Shown here: positions 42,692-55,939 of the stretch, one piece after another | How the letters are laid out: every line of letters starts with the position of its first letter | Position numbering within the stretch: position 1 is the stretch's first letter | Assembly: GCA_963669155.1 (NCBI GenBank) | Contig: OZ022585.1 | Location: 25,506,213 to 25,570,212, forward strand | Source of the DNA: Arbacia lixula | Taxonomy: Eukaryota > Echinodermata > Echinoidea > Arbacioida > Arbaciidae | Length of the DNA stretch: 64,000 bases | Direction of reading: 5' to 3' | Notes under the pieces: model-generated | What the model was told of the DNA's origin: nothing | Databases searched by the model: none | What the model saw: only the letters and a program-made list of their open reading frames with translations | Made by a program: the position numbers and the translations under genes

Positions 42692-45600
42692 GTGTGTGAA
42701 CAAGATGGTCCTCTTAATTGTAAAAGAATCATCATCTTGTGTTGATTATCATTATAATAAGGCATGGGATGCTCCCTGGGATGCTCCTGCTCTTACATGC
42801 TGAAATGATGAACCCTGTTTTGGGATTGAGTAGTCTGGCTTCCAGGCTGCTTGGCATTTTCAATCCAAAGTACAATATTCAATAAATGGGTCTGGCTGCA
42901 GTAGACTATCATTTGTAATTCCTTCTCCGGCTCAAGATGGAGGGAGAAAGGAGGAAAGTGAAAGATTGACTAGTCTTGTAATACTAAGGTGCTCATTTTT
43001 TGGGAGCCAAAATCAGTCTTTTGATATGCGCTTAGTTCAACGCGGTTGTTTGAATGGTCATTTTAAATGTATTTACATGTTTAAATGATGTCATCTCAAC
43101 AGTAAACAATACCCGAGTAAACCTAGTTTTGGATGAGCGGTTTCAATCAGCGTTTCAAAACGCTGATCCTGCCTTCTGAAATTAAGCATGTTATTTAAGT
43201 GTGAATCAGCCGTGCATGTGTAAAAGTCTATAGGCCAGGCTAGGAGTGAGGATGAGCTCAGTTCAGCTGTGTGCTGATTGGTTGTAAATCAGAGCATTAT
43301 ACGGGAGAAAGCATCCTCGTAAAGAATGCTATTCCGGTGTTTGTCCGAGAGCAGGGAAGGAATTGGCCATGTGTTTTATGTTCATGGCTTAAAGATAGAG
43401 GGAGCCCTTTTACAAAAATCATGAAACTTAGCATGGATCAGCAGTATGCCCTATTGATATCATTCATCAAATCTCACTTTCCGAATCTTTTCACGAAAAG
43501 CGAAAACTATCCTAGTTTATTTTCGAAACCATTTTTTACTGACTATAGTCTACATATTTATACCGTATTACTCCTGTCAATATGCCGTGCCTCGGGCAAC
43601 CGGACAGCAGTCTGTGGTCTCTAGGTTACAGGAATTCTGTATAGAGTCGGTTTCCAGTTCTAATATTATGTTTCCCCCCATTTTTCTTTGTATAATTTGC
43701 ACACTTTAATTAGTTTGACCTGCAAAAGGGCTCCCCTTCTCTTAAGGGTGCTCAGGTAGCCTCACAGGAGACTTGCAGGTCGTCCAGGGCCTCGTCGTAC
43801 AGGGCATATCGTCCCGGGCATCGTCCAAGGCATATCGTCCAGGGCATTTCGTCCAGATCATGTCGTTACGGGCTCGGGGTAGAAATGTACATTGTCTTGA
43901 GAAGCAAATACATGTGTAATTACCATCACAGTGAAGCAATTACATTGTTTAAACTGAATGCTATGTAAATAGTGTTTTACGCAATGTTCAAAACCCAATA
44001 CGTGTCTACCCATGCAGTGTTCCACCCCGTGTTCCACCCCGTGTTCCACGCCAACTTTTCTCAATGGGGGTCCAGACATACGTGTTATTTGTTTTGTGTA
44101 TAGGGCCCCTGTTTAGATTTGTAGAATGAAGGGGTCAGGAGTTCTAATTTGGGCCCCTGTGTGTCTCTCCATGGAGGTTAATTATTTGATCACATCTTAT
44201 GAGAACATGATTGTTGAGTTCAATTCAGTGGAGACAAGTCCACTCATATCCTTTCAGAGCTGGTAAATATTCATGGGAAAGTTGCCTCGTTATCTGTACT
44301 TTTATCACATCATTCAAGGGTTCATTCTTATATATATTTGTGTTTTTCTTTTTGTTTTTCTTCTCCTGTTTGTATGGTGTATGTTACATGTTTCAAGGGT
44401 TTACCAGCCCTCACAGGTGCTTGCACCTTCTTGGTTGGCCCTCGCATTTTATTGTCATTGTTATGATTGATTGTATGTAAGGTTTTTATGTAAAATCGTA
44501 AAAATGAATCGATTTGAATATCTGTTTCAAACATGATTATTGCAATTGTATGAATTAATGTATTCATTTCAATCTACACAAGTGTGTATCGTTCTTCTAG
44601 AAGTTTATGTAATGGTGGTGGAAGACATTATGCAATTAACTCATTCTTCTTTGCATTTATTAATTCATTCATTGTTACAATTTACTATTTATCCCATCTT
44701 TTTCATCTTCACATACTCAGGTCCTTGAAGGAGTGCATTGCCCTCCACCGGAAAATTGGTCACGTTGCATCACAATAGGTGAATGAGGCGGTGTCCCAGA
44801 GACAGAGAGCTGGACCTCTGCCAGGCTCAACCAATCGTGACTAACGAGGGAGACAAACAGCTCAGACTAGCACGGATCACCAGCTGTATAGGCTGGGATG
44901 AGACCAGTCCTGGCTCCCCATCCCTCAGACCATGCTCAGACGGTCCGTGCATCCATGAACCGGGGCTCTCTGGAAGCTTGAGTCGAGGGGACGTCTTTTA
45001 ATGAGAGCTCAGAATGGACATGGGGAAATTCCAAACCGAGGCATTTATGTTGCTCTCTGCATAGATCCATCTGCAGCTGTCCTGGCAAAAACAAATGCTA
45101 CTGTAAGCATGTTCAGAACAAAACTCTAACACATTGTGTACTTTCATTATTGACAATAGAATCCTCACTCACAATGCTCTGGTAATGACCGTGAGACAAT
45201 GTGACCATGGGATGCCAAAGACAGGGAGACTGTGCTGATGGTTGTCAGTGTAGGGACGCTACATCAGTCTTTGTTGCCGATGGTGATTAGTGTCAGAGAA
45301 GAGTGACACTTTTATGAGAACAACATCACGCTACGGAATGTGTATAGTGACAACCATTGCATGCCAGAGTTAAAATCTGTGTTCTACAAGTTTGTGTACA
45401 TGTGTGTGTACAGGCGTGCAGTAGATAATGCTTACATTGTCTGGTGTGGTTCGGGTTAACCAAGTCCTTGGAGTTGTTCTGTATGGAGGATTGATACAGT
45501 GACGTGCTCGGTATCCTAAACTGTACAGTGCTCTGACATCGAGGGGGGTATCCAACTCTCTGTGGTTATACATGTAGGAAGAGCTTGTGACAGATCGAAT

Positions 45601-46719
45601 GCTGACGGTGGTATGCTAGGTACACAGAGCTCTCCAGATGTAGAAGCAATGTACGCTCCATTCATCACTGACTGGGTATTCAATTTCTTCGTTGTCACGG
45701 TAGCAAGAGCTGGCAGCCTTTGTCTTAACCAGCAGTCAGTGGCCTGGCAGAGCAGACCAGGAATAGTCAGAGGTGCTCCCATATTCAAGGACTTATGAAG
45801 ATTTACAAGGTAAGAAGACTGATTCTTATATTTGTTTTGAGAAGTGAAGAAAGAAGCAATGTGTGTGATGTCCTTGCATTTTTACTACATTTATCTCTAT
45901 AAATATCTTTTATCTATATTTAAATATATTTATGTTTATTCCATAGACGTGTAGTATCAATGTCTTTAAGCTTCTGTCATGTTGCCATGTTGTATATTTA
46001 TTTTTTCCTATTAAGATAGAAAGAATAGTATCCCAACTACTGACAGGGCTACCCCGGACAAAGAAAACTGATTGAATCAATTGATGAATCAATAAAAAGC
46101 AGTTTTGTGAAGAAGGCTTTGATGCATGTTCATCAGCTTTTGTTTCTGCCTTTGATTTGTTTTGGGTCATTAAGACACAGAGCAATGTATTCAGACTATG
46201 TGATGAGGGATGAGCTCCTTTAAGTTGTATATTTGGAATAACTGTGAAGTATTAATACTTTCTCATTTGCCCTTTGCCCATACAACTATGACAAGAATGC
46301 AGATGATTGTCAATAAAGCAAGCATGTCTTTGGATTCTTCTCCATTCTCATTGTGATGTATCCAGGGTATTTTAAACATTGCAACTCATGTATGATTTTT
46401 TTTCTTGCAATATTCTTGGAGAAGTGTTTGATAAGTGTGTGTAAAATTGTTTTAAAGATTGATTGGCAGGGAAGTACCTCAAATGTTAGTACAGTAGTCT
46501 GGTCTCCAGCCTGTTGACCATTTGTAATCCAAACTTTACAATAAAGAGGTCTGGCTGTAGTAGACTAATCACTCTCTCGTTCTTCTCTGCTTGCCGTAAC
46601 AAAATTCTGGGAGCGGAGGAGAAGAAGAATTGTCAGTGCGATAACTACAAAAATGCAAATTACATCATTTTTAGAAGTTTGATTTACAGTGTCCAGCAGC
46701 CTGGAATTTAGGCTTATTA
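42692..46719. other. No supported gene; minor repeats
   Basis: Holds a repeat (TAGTCTGG ... GGTCTGGCTG ... GTAGACTA) at 42829-42907 with a second copy at 46496-46567, a CATATCGTCCAGGGCAT-type short tandem at 43780-43860, and a 14-bp triplet repeat (GTTCCACCCC) at 44018-44050. A cysteine-rich open frame at 44783-45001 (CPRDRELDLCQ...) is preceded by an in-frame stop and has no good splice sites; I do not call it. Confidence 0.4.
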
Positions 46720-46874
46720 GTGCCATTCTCATTGGGCTTAAAAAATCAAGAAGTTAGAAATATCGCGAAGTTAGGGTGAAAGTTGCCAAAAGCCAATGGT
46801 CCTATTGTCCCTGTCCCCTAACTTTGCGATTTTTCTAACTTCGTGATTTTTTTTAAGTCTAATGAGAATGGCAC
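46720..46874. mobile_element. 155-bp palindromic MITE, TA target
   Basis: TA (46718-46719 and 46875-46876) flanks GTGCCATTCTCATTGGGCTT and its inverse AAGTCTAATGAGAATGGCAC. Arms pair over about 60 bp including AAGTTAGAAA and CGAAGTTAGGG, with a short GC-rich loop. A strong snap-back structure; single copy here. Confidence 0.85.
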
Positions 46875-46876
46875 TA

Positions 46877-49800
46877 TTGTTACAATTGATGTAAATGCTA
46901 AGCAGCAGGGGTCATGCAACATTCATACATTCAAACATCCTGAAAATGTTGTTTTTGTATTACTTTGCTGTTGGTGCTACTACCAGTGCATCTAGGGTTC
47001 TATTTATTCTATTCTATTTAGCCTATTTCTCTCCACTGCTGAAGGAAGGCCTCCTCCTCATTTTGCCATTTTGATCTATCTTGTGCCGTTCGTTTCAATA
47101 CATGTCACACTACTATATTCTCTTATATCAATCCACCTACTTTGCCTGCCTCTTCTTCTTCTGGCATCTGGGGTAGTGTAGCTCAAAATGCAAATACTAT
47201 CGCTGCCATTCCCTGCCCTAGCTCAGCCCACCATTTGATGATTTGATGTGAAAGGTCCAGTAGCCTGAGAGAGGTTGCTGTATCTGTCTGTAACATACAA
47301 TCACCATTGCTGTAAGCACCAGGTGTCATGCAATCCTCATACTGTACAACCAAACATCCTAAAAATGTTGTAATACTTTACTGCTGGTACTGTAGTACAA
47401 CTACAGGCTGGTATTGTCATTCCCTGCCCTCTGTCTACCTACCTACATGTACCACTGCACTCTGGTCGCATCGCGTGATACAGGCAGCAGACAACTAAGG
47501 AGCTGATGAGCTTTCAGTGGAAGGCGATGAATGATTCTAATCAGGGCTGCCGTGATCATGATTGCCACCACTATATAGGACCCTTCATCTAGATGGTCAC
47601 CGTGTGACAGGCAGGCTGCATTCTGTTAGAATAGTCAAAAGGCTGCAACATGTTATACAAACTGTATAACTGTCCTTTTGTTGAAAGCAATTTGGTGTTA
47701 CTGTAAGTCCTCTAAAGAAATTGATACTAAAGGACCCTGTGCTAGTATAGTATTTGTGTACACTACAGAAAATAGTAAGCAAATAATCAACGTGGTGAAG
47801 GTGATGGGACGAACTATAACTTCTGAGGCGATCTGGATGTAGCTATCTTTCTGAAGTGCAGCTGAGGAAAGATAATGTGTACATTCAGATTGCTGAGGAA
47901 GTGATAGTTCGTCTCATTGCCTTAAAACCAAAAGTTGATTATTTGCTTTATATTCCACATCTGAAACCAACTATCTATACCAGAAATGACAATTTGACGT
48001 AAAAAAGTAATGTTTTTGGGTATTATGCACTTTACCGACTTGAGTCCCACCTCTAGCAACGAGTCGATATCAATCCCCGAAGTGAACTGACTTGAGTGAT
48101 TGGGTCCGTACAAATTTGATGTCGAGATACGATTGCTATGGGTTTCTACAGCGACTCGCCAGTTTCCAGAGTGTTTTGGGCTATGACATTCATCCGCCTA
48201 AACACCTAGTTCCTTACAATTCTGTCCTAAATACCTCAAAAGTAGGGTAAAGATAACAGTTTATAGGTCTTAGGTTTAGGGTTAGTCTAGGTTTAGGTTT
48301 TTAAGGTCGAGCCAACGATTCATTTACCTTGAATTGTAGATCCAAGATTCACACATCCAAATCCAATCAATTATCCAATTCATTATCTCCTTGTCGACGG
48401 TTAAAAACCACTCAAACAATTTAGGCAAAATGGTCCCACAAGTTCCTCACACATTGTTCTCTCCACAGTATTCATTGACATGATCTAATTGCAATAAAGT
48501 ACACCACAATTTCACCATGAAAACATGATTTCCTGGACGATCGGTACGAACTGCCGTCTATTGTTGATGAATGGCAACTTCGCTAGGGCTTTAAAGACTT
48601 AAACACACTAGTCAATGCAATGGAAAACACAGCAGGCACAGCGCGCAATAGCAGTCAACTACAAAGAAATAAGTGCACATTACGCGCATATTACACTTGT
48701 CATAGACGCACTGACACCAAGCTCCATAGACTCACATGTAAACTTCGAATTTTGATTATTTTTCATGCTTTTTCACCTGAAAATAGTTCCGGACTCTCAT
48801 TCACAAGTAATGTTTTAGCTCGTCATTTCTGTTGTCATGGGCTGAATAGGGTTTGTTTTGCTGTGGAACCGTTTTGTCCAATTTTGAGGCCCCCCAAACT
48901 GCTGTTTTCCTGCTTTTGAGCCTAAGGTGGCCTGCCTCCTTCAAGGTTTGGCAAGTTGGTAAAGTGGAATACCCCGCCGAGCTACTGTTAGTTAATTGAT
49001 AGTCCGAGTATAGCACACTTTTATTTTGTGCGTACTCAAAATATTGATCACACGTTAGGACCGTGAGGAATAAAGAGATCAGCGAAACCAAAAAGTACTA
49101 TCACCTAGAGTGTAACGAACTTTTCTTCTCTGGTGATCAGATGGGCAAAACTACACTTCATCATGTGATCAACTCTTGACCAATCATATAGCAACATTCT
49201 TAGTATGTGGTGTATAATATAAACTATCCAGAGCTGAGGCAGAGATAGTGAAATCATTTTGTATTCTGCGAGAATCAATTGACCAATCACGTTCCTAGAA
49301 TACTAGAATACTCATGAATATTCATAGAAGGTATATAATGATTCTTAGCCCTTTGTTCCATATGCTTTATGCTCTATGCAAAACTGCAGTGGTGGCAGAG
49401 AAAGGGTTATTTTTTCCATTAAAATGTGAGGAAAATGTATTTTTTCTTGGCGTTCTTTTTGTTGTTTATCAAGGGGATACATCTTTGCATTGTGAGGGCT
49501 GAGTCACTCTGAGTCCTGTGTAATTTCTTCACTGTTGTTTGGAATCCCAAGAAGTTACGACGTCTGCTTTGCTACTTTGCATTGTATCCCATCATCCAAG
49601 TTTTCTGCACCATAACCAATCACTTCCTGTATGAACGCCCTGCATACCCCAGGTTGTTATACAACAGGACTATCTACACTGACAGCAGGAACTGGATTTT
49701 TTCAAACATTGCCAATGAAAAGGGAAAGTTGCTTTCCACTAACACAACTCAAAAGATCTGTTCAAATTTCTTGCTCGAGAGTGTGATACATTTCTAAAAT

Positions 49801-51000
49801 TTGTTGAGAAATTTGCCAATGTAAATGGCTGTTTGTGAAAAATGGTTAACCGTAGAATTTTTTTGGCTCTGCCCTCTAAGAATCTCATTTGTACTGCTTG
49901 TTTATTTTTCTTCCCTATTACCTTTGCTTTTTATTCTTTGTTCTGCGTTCCACACACATTCAAATCTTCAGAATTTTGCTGGCAGTCGAACTTTGAGGTT
50001 TCTTAGGCACATGCAAATGGTGGGATGAAAAGTCTTAAAAAAAAAAAAGAAGTATAAATGGTTAGGACTTCAGTTTAGATTTATATCAATTTGGTTTTAT
50101 TAGTTTGTCTGTTTTGATCACTAGGGCCCTCTCCACAGCTGTAGAGTGTATTGTAAGGATCTATCACCCAACCAGGACTCTAGAAAATAGAAATGACATA
50201 CAGCTATGTGGTGTAACGCTAGCAGCTGCTGGTCGTTCATCAAACGGTGAAGCCAGAAATGTGTCCTCACAGAATGCACATAAAATTGCTGGAATTCTGT
50301 CAAATGGAAATGTACTACACAGTACTGACCTACATGTAAATACACTGTAGATGTGTGGAACACTGTGTACATATACAGGAGAAATGTGTTAATATCTAAA
50401 GGAGATGATGCTATATATTGTATTGGTGATGTTGTCTCTTGTGTAATATTCTACATTCAGTTTTGCTGTTATGTTTTGTTTAGCTCCTGGATTATTTTCG
50501 TAATGTTTCTGTTTCTGTTCTCTTACTACATGTACAGTGTAGTTCTATTTCTCTTTCTCTACCTTGTAATACTCTTAAATGTTTTTTATTTATAATTTGA
50601 GAGCTAACCTTTAATTCACTTTTTATTCTTTTTGCTCTGTGATTTTCTTTCTTCCCTTCCTGGCTTATTGCTCTGACGTCTAAGTCTATATGGCAAAATT
50701 CCTGTTTTGATACTTTCTTCAAATTCTTATACATGTATCTCAGGTCCTCTTTTCTTAACCATCTTTGTAGCCTAGACATTTATAATGATTGGTACTCAGT
50801 GAAGCATACAGCAATGAGTCTGTGGAGTGTTAAGTCAGGTCAGAATACACACAGCCACAGGGACAGCTAATCAGAGAAGAGAATAATGTTTTTTTTTTGG
50901 TAAACACCTGCATTTCACTGTGTGCATTGTTCTTAATACCCAAGCATGAGAGGAGAGGTATACATCCAAACTCTTAGGGGTAGAGGTACATGTGGGAGAA
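46877..51000. other. Long gene-poor stretch, nothing recognised
   Basis: No LINE, TIR element, tRNA or splice-supported exon could be defended. Features are limited to an A-run at 50039-50049, scattered ACATGTA motifs and a G/AT mosaic. It may be intron of a gene whose exons lie outside. Confidence 0.45.
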
Positions 51001-51015
51001 GGAGAGTGAGAAAGG

Positions 51016-51560
51016 GGGGGGGGGGGGGGAGGGAGCGAGGGAGGGAGGGAGGGAGGGAGGGAGGGAGGGAGGGAGGGAGGGAGGGTAGGAGGAAGGGATA
51101 GGGAGGGAGGGATGGATAGGGAGGGAGGGAGGGAGGGATAGGGAGGGAGGGAGGGATGGATAGGGAGGGAGGGAGGGATGGATAGGGAGGGAGGGAGGGA
51201 TAGGGAGGATAGGGATAGGGAGGATAGGGAGGGAGGGAGGGAGGGATATGGTAGGAGGGAGGGAGGGATAGGGTAGGAGGGAGGGAGGGATGGGAGGGAG
51301 GGATAGGGAGGGAGGGATAGGGAGGGAGGGATAGGGAGGGAGGGAGGGATAGGGAGGGAGGGAGGGAGGGTAGGAGGGAGGGAGGGAGGGAAAGAGATAA
51401 GTAGAGAGAGGAGGGGGAGAGAGAGTGAGACAGAGAGACAGAGAGACAGAGGGGACAGAGGTAGTGAGAAGTGCAGGTGGAAAGAGAACATGGGTGAGAT
51501 GCACGCAGATACATAGATGAAGATGAGAACAGGAGGGAGCGAGAGAGGGAAAGACATAGG
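51016..51560. repeat. GGGA-rich satellite (GGGAGGGAGGGATA units)
   Basis: A G-run (51016-51030) leads into (GGGA)n to 51085, then units of GGGAGGGAGGGATA / GGTAGGAGGGAGGGA to about 51390 and GAGACAGAGAGACAGA to 51455; another G-run is at 51563-51578. Dozens of closely spaced GGG triplets make the + strand a strong G-quadruplex candidate. Confidence 0.95.
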
Positions 51561-51599
51561 TGGGGGGGGGGGGGGGGAAGCATGTTTGACTTACATGTA

Positions 51600-53513
51600 C
51601 AGTACATTAAAATGGTGAGGGATAGACAGAAATTGCAAGTTACTTTTCATTAATTCCTGGCTTAAAGGACTGTGAGATATGATCGTTAGTAGAGTGCAGG
51701 CATGCAATCAGCCTGTGAGTCTGATTATGAGAAGGTGTGGAAGATAACGTGTGCGTTATATTGGATAATCACGTACATACATGTATAGTAATGCAAAATT
51801 TGGAATTGGCATTTACAATCAGGAAAGTGTGATTTTGCTGTATTCTAGCTCAGAAAATGGATGTAAACAGGCTCAAAGGCTCTTGATATTAGATGTAGCT
51901 CTGACTCACCATCTAAGAGATTCATAAGGAGATATGTCTCGGCACAGACTCCATGCTCAAGCACAGTTGGTATCTTGGGGCACTTCTCCCAATTAATTGG
52001 CCTGTTGAGCAGTGTCTGTGCATGCTTGTATGATGTATCTATGCTTAAAGGGTAAGGGGAAGAAGAAGAAAATCTTTTATGCTCCTCTTAAAAGCATAGA
52101 ATATAACTTTTTGTCAGATGTGTTCTGAACGTGTATGGAACATGTGGCTCAAAAACGCCAAAATAATACGAAGATTGATACTGTTTCAATGGTGGTGCAG
52201 TAAATTACACTTGACTCACAATTACTTTCTTGACTTGACGCAGGGTGTTTGTACACTGAGGATCACCCTGGGTAGTAGTTGTATAGATAACAAGGATCAA
52301 TGGAGCGTCATTCTACCATAACCCTCAATCATTCCAGTTTGAGTTTAGGGGTACGAGGAGTTAATCATATCAAAATGATGAAATCATAGAAATTTAAGAA
52401 AATCCCTACCTCAGTGACTATCGCTAGCCACTCAGGCCTGCCATTAGTATGGGCTGCTATGATTCTGGCCTGTGTTCGTTCCCTCTTCTACCCGTTCCCT
52501 TTAAGACGTGTCAAGACTGGGGGAGATTCACACCTCTTAATGATGCCCATGGGAACACTATGCCGCTGGCAGATTGAAGAAATCCCCAAGAGGATGTGGG
52601 GGGGGGGGGGGGGGGGAGAAGGAAACATCTTAATAGACCAGAGCAGCTAGTGATATTTGATTTGCTGTCTCACTGTTAGTGTGACTGTGACATCACATTA
52701 TATTTCATTCCTCTTCGTATCCATACAATACTGTACTATGTTACTTTCCTAGCACCTCAGAACCAAACTTTTCTATAATAGAATGATACTGTACCTTTTG
52801 TTACCTCTTCTCCTCGTCTTCCCCCTCTTTTTCTCCACCCCCCCTCTCCCTCCAATGAGGTACCCACACTAAACACTCCAAGAACACAGCTCAAGAAAGG
52901 ACCAAGGAAACAAAGAAACAATCCACTGAAACTTGCAAGAACGATGTAAAAGAGCTTCTGTATCATAGGAAATATACCTCAAGAATGAGAAAATTATATT
53001 TAAGCAACAAAACACATCTGTTCAACCACACACTGTAGATGGCAATACTGTTTATTTCACATGTTACTAAAATTTGGATCCAGCCATACAGGTAGATGAT
53101 TTCACACAATGACATTTGTCAACCTGAACATGTACTAGTAACTGTGATAATCTTGTGTCAACATGATTGTGTTTGTAGAGCTTTATAGCGATATCTGTTA
53201 GACTCTTTCCTTCAGAGTTTGACCTCATTAGCTTCGATAGATACAGTATGCCATACATTGCATTGCATCCAGTGAGGAATGTTAAACGGCGCTGGACTGC
53301 ATCTGATGGATGGTGGTCATTCAGGCTTTCTGACAGGGGCTATTTGTTACAACCAATTAGCCTTATAGAACACACAAAGTACAAACACAGAACCCCCATG
53401 AAGGAATAACAGTGGCTGTATATTGCTCAGAGTTAGAGCATACAAATGCACACACTGACTGATGATCAAGATACTGTATACACTGTACCATCATCAATTT
53501 TTGGAGACATTAA
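51600..53513. other. No gene seen, apart from one decayed MITE
   Basis: Contains the diverged CCACGCGT-family copy at 52081-52275 and a G-run at 52598-52617. No exon is supported. Confidence 0.45.
52081..52275. mobile_element. Diverged, inverted third copy of the CCACGCGT MITE family
   Basis: Read on the - strand it matches 42441-42691: GGGTGATCCTCAGTGTA, AAAGTAATTGTGAGTCA, GTGTAATTTACTGCACCA, then ACATCTGACAAAAAGTTATA. The CCACGCGT motifs have mostly decayed. Confidence 0.6.
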
Positions 53514-53575
53514 AGGAATGGTTCACCCTGAAATTAACTTGATTTCAATAAAAGCAGACACATGAAAAAAAACAT
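53514..53575. mobile_element. TTAA/TTCACC MITE fragment
   Basis: TTAA (53510-53513) precedes AGGAATGGTTCACCCTGAAA and GATTTCAATAAAAGCAGACA; the other arm is absent. Confidence 0.6.
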
Positions 53576-53579
53576 GTAT

Positions 53580-55076
53580 ATATGTAAATAAATTAAAAAA
53601 AAAACAAATGTAGAAAATATCAAAAAGCAGACAATGTAAGAGAATAACTCTTTCACTGGCATGTACTGAACATAGGCTGTTGCACATTATGAACACATTT
53701 TACCATCTGCATCAGTTTATTACAGGAATGGCATGTGGCTGCCATAAATCTCACAATCTGCAATCTGACCGTGCAGTGAACTTGTGGCAGAGGAACATGT
53801 GGACAAGCTTGTTTGTATGATTTACTGTGTCTATAACAGATGGGACATTGTCCGGCAGGGGAGAAATTAATAATGAATGTAGGGGAGCTACTCTTTTTAA
53901 GGGAATATACGTGCTGGGAAGACAAAAAGCCTTAAAAAAGGTCATCATGAACAATCTTCTTGACGATGGTCTTAAATTCATGTATCGTCCATTTTAGAAA
54001 CTTGCTGAAAGTTATTTGCCCTCAAATGATCCACATTTGGAGGAATTAGCGATTACATCACAAATCCTCAAAATGTACAAGCTGAACATTTGCGGATTTG
54101 AGATTTTTGTCTTCCCAGCACAGTTTATTGTCTTTAAGCGTGATGTAAACTACCATACCGCGCGAGGCATATCGGATAGACTAATGCATGAACCACAAGT
54201 GCAATTCTAGAGAATTTAACATAAAAACCTATTCCTTTTATTACTATGGTTATAGATAAAGTAACATTTTGTGATTTCTCAGAGCTTTTTAGATGTAAAC
54301 TATGAACATAATCTTTTGTTAGACAGACAAAATTTCAAAGAGTACCTTTGTCCGTGTAACAAAAGACCATGTACATAGCATTAGTTTTGGTTTGCTCTAA
54401 ATTGCCCTTTTTTTCTGTGGAGATATAGTGTGTCCTGACCCCATACACAGCTGGGTGTTGTAGTGTTCAGTGCCATTGTAGCACCAGTCTAAATAGAGAC
54501 CATAGATAGGCAGAGGGCTGTTTGCCAATGACTATACATGGCACAAAGCACACACCTTTAATGACTTCTGGTGCTTTGTGTCAGCAAACCTTAATCCACT
54601 TAACCCTTAGTGAGCCAGACTAAACACTGCTCAGTGGGGTTTGTGTGTATTGATAGTGAACTAATCCACCAGTGGGTTAACCCTCTGATAACCATGGAGA
54701 GATGCACTGCTTTATAATCACTTATCTCTTCACACCTTGGTACTAAGAGGGTTAACTCTTTGTGCGCCAAATGCCCCTTGTATTATTTGGAAGACACTTA
54801 CAGCTTTGATAGAAAATCTTCCTTTTGACTACACTCTGTTAGTGAATAGAGCTGTTGTTCCTTGCGATGTTCAATAGTTGAATCAGCCTGAGGATGATGA
54901 TGATGACACAGTCCTCAGTATGTGCGGCTGACTGAAGCCAGACCACCAATGACCTGTCCAGTCTGGCCTGTCCAGTCCCAGGCATGACTAACTCAACCAC
55001 GACCTGGTTTCCAGCAGGGGAAAAAAAAAAAAAAAACATTCGCAGGGGCTGTACCCTCCTTAATTTTTTTTACAGC
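53580..55076. other. No gene seen
   Basis: Short frames only; an A-run at 55021-55036. Confidence 0.45.
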
Positions 55077-55158
55077 TTCCATTTTCATTTTCTATGTGTA
55101 CAATTAGGTACAACGTTTATGATGCTATAAAACCCATTTGAATTGAATTGAATTGAAC
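55077..55158 (+). mobile_element. LINE 3' tail fragment (ATTGA)n
   Basis: A UTR-like piece (GTACAATTAGGTACAACGTT) ends in TTTGAATTGAATTGAATTGA (55137-). Same type of pentamer tail as at 39309-39335 but with a different unit, so probably another CR1/Jockey-group family. Confidence 0.55.
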
Positions 55159-55656
55159 TGTTCTCCAAACCTGTTTCAAACCTAATCATGGAGCCCCCCC
55201 CCACCACCCAAACTACATGTACATTTTCTGCATACCCTGTGATGAAAAGCAATATTTTATGAGGGGCTCATTTATTATGTGTGGGGGTTCTTCTTACATT
55301 ACAGGGTCCACAGTAAAGCTCTCTGAGCCACACTGGAATTTTCAGGAGCTTTTTTTGTCATGCCAGTTCCAAGCCTGAAAAAGAACAAAAAAAAAAAAAA
55401 AGATTATTTTTTACTGGCCGGGTCTCTTTATGTTTTTTTTTGTGGGGGTTATTTCTGCATTGCAGGAGCTGAATTTCTCTGAGCCCCCATGTAATTTTCT
55501 AACTTCTTTCAGGCTGTTGGGGGCTTGTCGTATAACTGTACAATCCCATGCACTGTAGGGAAGAGCGGTTGAATGTGCACAAGGCTCTTACATTCACCTC
55601 ATATTATATATATCCTCTAGGCACTTTGTAGAGTTCAATCTCTGGAGAAGGGACAG

Positions 55657-55939
55657 TTCCTTCCTACTCTGCCCTACTCTGACAAAAGGAAGCAAGCGAC
55701 AAATCACTCAAATCTGGGTTATTGGTATTCTGAGATTGTACCCAGCATTCCCTACATACAGGTAGAATCTGGACAAGAAATGATCATCTTGCTGCGAGAT
55801 ATTCAGGATCTACAGTAACATCATGTTGTGATGCACTGATGCCAATGCAAGTGACAGACACATTTTGCTCATTTACAAGAACCATATTTTTTTGTTAGTT
55901 GCTTCCTTTTGTCAGAGTAAGGCAGTACTACTAGGCCTA
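55657..55939. mobile_element. ~280-bp TIR element, CTCTGACAAAAGGAAGC family
   Basis: Left arm TACTCTGACAAAAGGAAGCA (55672-) and right arm TTGCTTCCTTTTGTCAGAGTA (55902-55921) are inverted copies extending to about 40 bp each with few mismatches. The interior is unique. Target duplication is not resolved. Confidence 0.65.

Noticed and set aside
44783..45001. Cysteine-containing 72-codon frame
   Set aside because: An in-frame stop precedes the ATG directly, no usable acceptor or donor fits the frame, and I could not recognise a domain.
45562..45798. 78-codon frame ending before a donor-like AAG|GTAAGA
   Set aside because: The frame stops before the donor and nothing supports coding; could at most be UTR.
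48620..48919. 99-codon + strand frame
   Set aside because: No splice context, no recognisable domain, and composition like the surrounding DNA.
50871..51607. Pro/Ser/Leu-rich frames up to 228 codons
   Set aside because: Product of the GGGA satellite read on the C-rich strand; all three frames are open, so it is composition.
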